Of a stretch of 64,000 nucleotides of DNA, positions 57,640 through 64,000 are shown piece after piece. Source of the DNA: Odobenus rosmarus divergens (lineage: Eukaryota; Chordata; Mammalia; Carnivora; Odobenidae). Every line of letters starts with the position of its first letter. Position 1 is the first letter of the stretch. Under the pieces are notes generated by a model. The model searched no databases and was not told the origin of the DNA. It was given only the letters and a program-made list of their open reading frames with translations. The position numbers and the translations under genes were made by a program. Where the stretch lies: the NCBI RefSeq assembly GCF_000321225.1, contig NW_004452148.1, positions 227,305-291,304 of the forward strand. Direction: 5' to 3'.

Positions 57640-58440
57640 TGAGCAAATATTAATATTTGGGCTGTGTTGTATAATTAATTTGCCTTGGCAGCATGCCCCG
57701 TTGTGTGTTTAGATTTGCTAATGCAACAACTAAGTGCACTTTGCCAGTTCTTGTGAAAGTAGACAGACATCAGATAAACTGTGCTACAGACAAAGCTTAA
57801 ATAAATACTCTACCGTGTTAAAAATAATCACTGTAATGACTATTCCAATAACCCCGTGTAAAGCAACTCATTGTCATCTTTTGGAATCTTAAACTGACCG
57901 TAAGAGCTGTGGGAGGAATCCATTTCAGAGAGAAGGGATGAAGGCAATATATTTGAACACATTAGCTCTCAAAACCATCTGTTAACCTGCGTTGTGTGAT
58001 TGTGCCTCTGATTGTTCGAGCTCTCTTGCTGGTATTGTGACATGAGAATTGTTTAACAAGTATCCTGGGAGTTAGAGGGTATTCCTCAGTAGTCACATAC
58101 GGCCTTCTCTCCTGCATACATAGCAGTGTTGCTGTGTCTCCCAGACTGACCTAGCATTAACGAAATTGGATGTCAAGTTTGTCACCATGCTTTAACTGCC
58201 AGGGACATTGTTCTGTGGGCTTCTGAGACGAAACAAAACACCCTGGGAGGAACAGGATACAGGATTTGAAGAAGCAGGTGGAATGCATAGGATTTGTCTT
58301 TTATTTTTGGATTTGTTGTATTCTGATACTTTAGTGCTTCATTGAAACAGCGGCCACAACCTTTCCACCAAACAGGGAATTCGAGGCATTCCTCATTCAT
58401 AGACACACAGAGACTCATAGCCATCAAAGCTGTGTGCTGG
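57640..58440. promoter_or_regulatory. Candidate conserved non-coding block (longest)
   Basis: About 800 bp free of recognised repeats and simple sequence. Motif-like strings: ataattaatttgccttggca (57671-57690), atttgctaatgcaac (57713-57727), gacatcagataaactgtg (57767-57784, GATA core), catctgttaacctgcgttgt (57976-57995). The surroundings are AT-rich and degenerate. No open frame of note. Regulatory function is inference. Confidence 0.35.
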
Positions 58441-58616
58441 AAACTTGCACTCCTATTTCTTTTAGATCTTACTGCGTAGCAGGTACCTACCTCTTAACAG
58501 ACACCTAACTAAATTTTGAAAGGTATTTTCATAGAAATGATTTTCCTTTATTTGCAATTTCCTAAATAGTGGTAACATTTAGAAACATGGCCACGGATAT
58601 AACTAGTATCTTTTTT

Positions 58617-58810
58617 AAAAAATATTTTATTTATTTATTTTTGACAGAGAGAGACACAGTGAGAGAGGGAACACAAGCAGGGGGAGTGGGTGAGGGAGAA
58701 GCAGGCTTCCCGCCGAGCAGGGTGCCTGATTTGGGGCTCGATCCTAGGACCCTGGGATCATGACTTGAGCTGAAGGCAGACGTTTAATGACTGACCCACC
58801 CAGGTGCCCC
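58617..58810 (-). mobile_element. CAN SINE
   Basis: 'ttttatttatttatttttga' to 'actgacccacccaggtgccc'. TSD actagtatctttttt at 58602-58616 and 58811-58825, perfect over 15 bases. Confidence 0.95.
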
Positions 58811-58825
58811 ACTAGTATCTTTTTT

Positions 58826-59875
58826 TTTATTAAAAAAATGTACCCAGGTTTCTTATAGAATGAAATTTAGTGTACCCATGTTATAACCATAAAATAAATT
58901 TAAAAATTTTTAAAATATACTCACTTCCTATGATAGAAATGCTATTTCTTTATAAAAACTGGTCAGTGGTCTCCTCTAGATTTGATTTTCCCCTGTTCCT
59001 GAGCTATAGTTTAATAATACTGAATGAATAAATTCTTGAGTTTCAATCCATTGTTTAATACCCAGCTGAAACTATGTCTGCTTCCGTAAGCTTCTCTGGA
59101 TTTCTCCAGATTTTAATAGTGTTATATTTATAAGTTCTGTTAATGTTTCTGGCCTATGCCATGGAACTAGTATTGCTCATTTATGATATATACATTGTTT
59201 CTATTCAAGGGAGCACATAATCTAATATGGAAAGAGAAACATGTATAATAAAGTGAAAAAAATAAATTGACAAATAATTGTAACAATCACTGTTGGGCAC
59301 TTTTCAGTAACGATCATCCCCCTTCCATAGTCACCAAAGTCCAAATTTTTATCAGGCACAGTTATCCAGAATAAAAGACCACATTTCCCATTATCTTTTA
59401 CAGGCTAGTGTGACTCTGTGTTAATGTTTCAACAATGAGATACCAGAACAATTTATGTGAAGGGCTTTCTGGAAATCTTTATATTAGGACATTATTCTTC
59501 CACCCTGCTGCCTAGAAGTCTGTGGTAATAGCTGTAGCTTTAGCAACTATTCTGAAGCAAGAGGTCTAATTGAGGATTTTGGAGTAGGAAAGTAGGGGCT
59601 GGGACCCTGAAGATAGCAGCAAGTTTCTATAATGTACAAGATACCCAACCTCAAATTTATTTTTTGAGATAAGGTCATATTTTGTTTTAGCCATGCTAAC
59701 ATTGTGTGTTTTCTTCCAACATATAATCAAGCCTAATCTTAACAAAGGAAGAGAGAGGGATGATAGCACTTAGCGTTTGACTCTAACAAATTGCACAACC
59801 ACTCAGTGTTTTCTTCTGCATAACTTTAATTCTTAGATTTTTCAAAACTGATATTTTTAAAGTATGCTGAGTTTT
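58826..59875. other. Unassigned AT-rich DNA
   Basis: A weak L2-like phrase near 59205-59250. No other recognised feature. Confidence 0.4.
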
Positions 59876-60380
59876 CATATAAATGGATCACTTAAATAAA
59901 TGAAACAAAATTTGACAAAACGGAGAAGAGAAATTGACAAATCTACAATTATAAATGCAGATCTTAATACTCTTCTTTCAGTAATTGAAAATTAATTTTG
60001 AGAGAAAATCAATAAGGAATTAGAAGATCTGATCACACTTGACCTAACTGCTTTTTTCTAGAACATGATACTTAAGAAAGACAGAAAGCACATTCATCTT
60101 AAGTAGAAATGGTAGATTCCCAGTATTAACTGCGTACCAGATCATAGAACATGTCTCATTAAATCTGAGAGACAAATTTAAATATTCAAATATTTCTAAC
60201 TGAATGAAGAATAAATCACAACATATCTAAACTAGTGGGAAGGAGTTAAAGTAAGGCTTAGAGTAAAATTAACAAACTTAAATGCTTATTTTTGAAAATA
60301 ATAAAGGTCTAAATTAATGAACTAAAGTAAATTATATCCCATATAAGCAGAAAGAAGAAAATAGCAATTATTAATGAAGA

Positions 60381-60583
60381 GGGGCGCCTGGGTGGCTCAG
60401 TCAGTTAAGCATCTGCTTTCGGCTCAGGTCATGATCCCAGGGTCCTGGGATTGAGTCCCAAGTTGGACTCCCTGCTCTGCAGGGAGCCTGCTTCTCCCAC
60501 TCCCTCTGCTACTCCCCTTGCTTGTGCTCTCTCTCTCTCCCTCTCTTTCTCTGTCAAATAAATAAATAAAATCTTAAAAAAAA
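60381..60583 (+). mobile_element. CAN SINE inserted in ancient L1
   Basis: 'ggggcgcctgggtggctcag' head, 'aataaataaataaaatctta' tail. The flanks attaatgaaga and aatcaatgaagaa give an imperfect TSD. Confidence 0.95.
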
Positions 60584-60957
60584 GAGAAATCAATGAAGAA
60601 AATATAAGATAACAAATCAAAGAATTGATGATAACAAAAAAATAAACCATGAATTTTTTATTTGATTATTTGAAAAATTCAATAGAATTGATAGAATTCT
60701 AGCAAAAGAGATCAAGAAAAAAAGAAATACATATTACCAATATCAGATGTGAAAGAGAGGACATAACTAAAAATCATACAGATATTAAAAACATAGTGAG
60801 AAAATAATATGAATAAAATTAGATCAATGAATTGAAAACTGCAATGAAATTAACTCATTTATTTAAACATATATATTACCAAACCTGACTCAAATAGAGA
60901 AAATCAGCTTAGCCCTCTTTACACTGAAAAAATTGAATTCATAATTATAAACCTGCT

Positions 60958-60984
60958 ACACACACACACACACACACACACACC
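60958..60984. repeat. (CA)n microsatellite
   Basis: tacacacacacacacacaca and onward, inside the old L1. Confidence 0.95.
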
Positions 60985-61322
60985 CTAGATCTGCATGATT
61001 TGACTGCGTGATTCTATCAAATTCTTAAGGAAGAAATTATATTACTCATATGTAAATCCTTTCCAAGATTAGACCAAAAAAGAAGGAAAACTTTCCAGAT
61101 CACTTTATTAGGCCAACATTAGCCTGAGAGTAAAACAATCAAAATTGTTATGATAAAATAAAAATATAGAAAACATCATTTATGATGATAGATATAAAAG
61201 TCCTTAACAAAGTATTAGCAAATTGAATCCAGCAATATATAAGAAAGGGAAAGTACCATGACCAATTGGTGTCCTTTCCAGGAATATAAGATTGGTATAA
61301 CATTCAGAAATTAATTAATGCA

Positions 61323-61517
61323 GGCGCCTGGGTGGCTCAGTCGTTAAGTGTCTGCCTTCGGCTCAGGTCATGATCCCAAAGAGTCCTGGGATCGAGTTCC
61401 ACATCTGGCTCCCTGCTCAGCGGGAAGCCTGCTTCTCCCTCTCCCACTCCCCCTGCTTGTGTTCCCTCTCTCACTGTGTCTCTCTCTGTCAAATAAATAA
61501 ATAAAATCTTAAAAAAA
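61323..61517 (+). mobile_element. CAN SINE, youngest-looking copy
   Basis: 'ggcgcctgggtggctcagtc' head, 'aataaataaataaaatctta' tail. Perfect 17-bp TSD agaaattaattaatgca at 61306-61322 and 61518-61534, the longest in the window. Confidence 0.97.
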
Positions 61518-61534
61518 AGAAATTAATTAATGCA

Positions 61535-62000
61535 AGTTGCCATATAAATGAAATAAAGGAAGGAAAAAATGAACAACTTAGTAGATTCACAGAAAGCATT
61601 TAACAAAATTAAACCATTAAGACAAAATCTCTCAATAAGTTAAGAAGAGAGGGGACTTTCTTAAGTTGATAAAGATTATCTATAAAAAACTTACAGCTAC
61701 CATCAACTTAATGGTAAAAGTTTGAATTCTTTCTCTATAAGATTGAGAATAAAACAAGAATATCTGCTCTGATTATTTCCATTTAACATTAAACTAGAAG
61801 TCTTAGCCAGTGCAATATGGCAAAAAGATAAGAAAAAGGAAAAGAAAAAGCATGCATACAAATTGGAAAGGTAAAGCACAACAGTGCATTTGCAGATGAC
61901 ATGATTCTGTACAGAGAAAATCTGAAGAAATATATACAAAATCACTAAAACTCATAAGTAAATTTAGCAAGGTCAAAATTCAAAAATAAATTGTATATAT
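61535..62000 (+). pseudogene. L1 ORF2 reverse transcriptase relic
   Basis: The forward strand keeps the codons for A-F-A-D-D-M-I-L-Y, with FADD at 61889-61900, the metal-binding core of L1 reverse transcriptase. Before it lie 'gaagtcttagccagtgcaat' (61797 on) and 'atacaaattggaaaggtaaa', also typical ORF2 text. The frame is broken on both sides by stops and shifts, so no protein is made. Confidence 0.75.
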
Positions 62001-62327
62001 ATTTCCTTTAAATGAATAATGAAATACAATATATCATTTACAGTATTATCAGAAAAGATGAAATACCTAAGAATATCTTTAATAAAATATGTACAAGACT
62101 GGTACAGTGAAAGTATAAAATATTGCTGATAGATATAAAACAATATCTACATGTACGTATGGTGTTTGGAAGACACAATATTGATACAATATTCATTATC
62201 TCAAAAATGATATATAGATTCAATATAATTTCCATTAAAATTCTAACAGAATGTTTTGGGTAAATCAAGTTGATTGTAAAATTTATTTGGAAGAAGGCAA
62301 AGACCTAAAATAGCCAAAATAAATTTT

Positions 62328-63703
62328 TCCAACATTTTATTTATTTTTCATCATGAGAAGTGTATGATTTCATTCCCGTTCCCTATTTCATCCATCCCCC
62401 CACCCACCTCACCTCTAGTAACCATCAGTTTGTTTCTTGGTTTGTCTGTTTTTTTTTTTTCCTTTGCTTCTTTGTTTTGTTTCTTAAATTCCACATATGA
62501 GTGAGATCATATGGTATTTGTCTTTCTCTGACTTATTTTGCTTAGCATAATACTTTCTAGCTCTATTCATGTTTTTGGAAATGACAAGATTTTAATCTTT
62601 TTTATGGCTGAATAACATTTCATTGTGTATAAATACCACATCTTCGTTGTCTACTCATCAATTGATGGACACTTGGGCTGCTTCCCTGGTTTGACTACTA
62701 TAAATAATGCTGCAACAAACATAGGGGTGCATGTATCCCTTTGAGTTAGAGTTTTTGTACTTTTGGGATAAACACCCAATAGTGCAATTCCTGGATTGTA
62801 GGGTAGTTCTATTTTTAAATTTTGAGGAACCTGCATATTGCTTTCCACGGTGCCTGCTCCCGTTTGCATTCCCACCAACAGTGCACGCGGGTTCTTCTTT
62901 TTCCACATCCTCACCAACACTTGTTGTTTCTTGTGTTGTTGATTTCAGCCACTCTGACAGGTGTGGGGTGATACCCCATTGTAGTTTTGATTTGCATTTC
63001 CCTGATGATGGGTGATGTTGAGCATCTTTTCATGTGTCTGTTGGCCATCTGTATGTCTTTGGAGAAATGTCTGTTCATGCCTTTTGTCCATTGTTCAATT
63101 GGATTATTTGTTTTTTGGGTATGGAGTTGTACCAGTTCTTTATACAGTTTTGAATAGAAAACTTTTATCCAATATGTCTTTTGCAAATATCTTCACCCAT
63201 TCAGTAGGTTGCCTTTAGTTTTGTTGGTTGTTTCCTTCACTGTGCAGAAACTTTTTAATTTTGATGTAGTCCTAATAGTTTATTTTTCCTTTATTTCCTT
63301 GCCTCAGGAGACATATCTAGAAAAATGTCACTATGGCTACTGTCAGAGAGATTGCTTCTTGTGCTTGCTTCAAGTGTTTTTATGGTTTCAGGTCTTTAAT
63401 CCATTTTGAGTTTATTTTTGTGTATGGTGAAAGAAACTGGCCCAGTTTCATCCTTTTGCATATGACTGCCCACTTTTCCCACAACCATTTATTGAAGAGA
63501 TGGTCTTTTTCCCATTGTATGTTCATTCCTTCTTTGTTGATGATTAATTGACCATTTAACTGTGGGTTTATTTCTGGGTTTTCTGTTCTATTGATCTGTG
63601 TGTCTATTTTTATGCCAGTACCATATTATTTTAATTATTACTGCTTTGTAATAGAAGTTGAAATCTGGAATTGTGATACCTCCGTTTTGTTTTCTTTCTT
63701 CAG
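62328..63703 (-). mobile_element. 5'-truncated L1 inserted in the ancient L1
   Basis: Reverse-strand L1 3' half: 'cccccacccacctcacctct', 'atatggtatttgtctttctc', 'tcaattgatggacacttggg', 'cattcccaccaacagtgcac', 'ttccctgatgatgggtgatg', 'ccatttattgaagagatggt'. TSD gccaaaataaattttt (62313 on) and gccaaaataactttta (63703 on), imperfect. About 1.4 kb. Confidence 0.92.
62651..63186 (-). pseudogene. L1 ORF2 C-terminal relic
   Basis: The minus strand reads, in two overlapping frames, [39 protein letters not shown], then KIELPYNPGIALLGVYPKST and TCTPMFVAALFIV. This is the C-terminal segment of L1 ORF2p. A frameshift around 62.91 kb joins the two pieces and the element lacks its 5' half, so it is not functional. 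Confidence 0.88.
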
Positions 63704-63714
63704 CCAAAATAACT

Positions 63715-64000
63715 TTTATTTATTTATTTTTTATTTTTTTATTGTTATGTTAATCACCATACATTACATCATTAGCTTTCGATGTAGTGTTCCATGATTC
63801 ATTGTTTGTGCATAACACCCAGTGCTCCAGGCAGAATGTGCCCTCTTTAATACCGATCACCACGCTAACCCATCCCCCCACCCCCGTCCCCTATAGAACC
63901 CTCACTTTGTTTTTCAGAGTCCATCGTCTCTCATGGTTCATCTCCCCCTCCAACTTACTCCCCTTCATTCTTCCCCTCCTGCTATCTTCTTCTTTTTTTT
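63715..64000 (-). mobile_element. Young carnivore L1 3' end, running off the window
   Basis: The T-rich tail at 63715-63743 is followed by 'atgttaatcaccatacatta', 'gttccatgattcattgtttg', 'taacacccagtgctccaggc', 'gctaacccatccccccaccc', 'tcagagtccatcgtctctca'. It continues at least to the window end, so it may be longer than the tail-only copies. Confidence 0.93.

Larger units (their letters stand above)
59880..62327 (+). mobile_element. Ancient L1, ORF2 region, interrupted several times
   Basis: Forward-strand L1 ORF2 order: 'gaattgatagaattctagca' and 'aaagagatcaagaaaaaaag', 'ttccagatcactttattagg', 'ccttaacaaagtattagcaa', 'cagaaagcatttaacaaaat', 'gcagatgacatgattctgta', 'agatgaaatacctaagaata', ending 'ctaaaatagccaaaataaat'. 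Many stops and indels. Hosts SINEs at 60381 and 61323, a (CA)n run at 60958-60984, and the minus-strand L1 insertions from 62328. Only the part after about 60600 is a confident match. Confidence 0.8.

Noticed and set aside
61323..61400. tRNA gene at SINE heads
   Set aside because: The tRNA-like heads lack a foldable cloverleaf and are followed by SINE bodies; they are tRNA-derived, not tRNA genes.

Overview
The window is mammalian nuclear DNA, and almost certainly from a carnivore. Nineteen tRNA-derived CAN SINEs (SINEC) of two age classes are scattered through it. Most are about 180-215 bp, with a tRNA-like head, a TC-rich middle, an AATAAA-type tail and target-site duplications (TSDs). The young L1 3' ends at 2003, 16112, 54317 and 63715 carry a 3' UTR that I associate with arctoid carnivores (bears, seals, mustelids) rather than dog or cat. 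That lineage call is recall-based. Ancient mammalian repeats (L2, MIR, MLT1 and ERVL LTRs, Tigger1, MER2, hAT-Charlie) fill much of the rest.

I find no convincing protein-coding gene, exon, tRNA, rRNA, snRNA or CRISPR. The longest open frame (about 158 codons, near 15.6-16.1 kb) runs through a MIR and a poly(T) tract. The only readings recognisable as protein are dead transposon remnants: the Tigger1 transposase at 4.0-5.3 kb and L1 ORF2 at 61.5-63.7 kb. The window reads as AT-rich intergenic or deep intronic DNA, probably a gene desert.

Layout. 0-6 kb: hAT-Charlie element, MLT1 LTR, SINE, L1 tail and a nearly full-length Tigger1. 6-10 kb: unassigned AT-rich DNA. 10-17.6 kb: L2 and MIR dense, with an ERVL LTR, a SINE and a young L1 tail. 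17.6-21.7 kb: ancient L1 split by MER2, then a cluster in which two SINEs and an L1 share one target sequence. 22-31 kb: sparse repeats, a double SINE, a GGAA microsatellite and two candidate conserved non-coding blocks. 31.6-39.5 kb: five SINEs, an MLT1 split by a SINE, an L2 tract and a second MLT1-type LTR. 40-48.5 kb: a MIR, a candidate regulatory block, a body-less poly(A) insertion, ancient L1 and L2, and SINEs. 49-51 kb: a GC-richer unexplained block and a 59-bp inverted repeat pair 1.5 kb apart. 51.8-59 kb: SINEs, L2, MIR, L1 tail, LTR relics and a repeat-poor candidate regulatory block. 59.9-64 kb: an ancient L1 ORF2 carrying two SINEs and two minus-strand L1 insertions, the last running off the window.

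There is no gene network to describe. The value lies in the insertion stratigraphy (which element sits inside which, from TSDs), a few unexplained structures, and several repeat-free blocks that look like distal regulatory DNA. I see no new biological system. Family names are from memory of consensus sequences, and element edges are accurate to a few bases only where a TSD is quoted.
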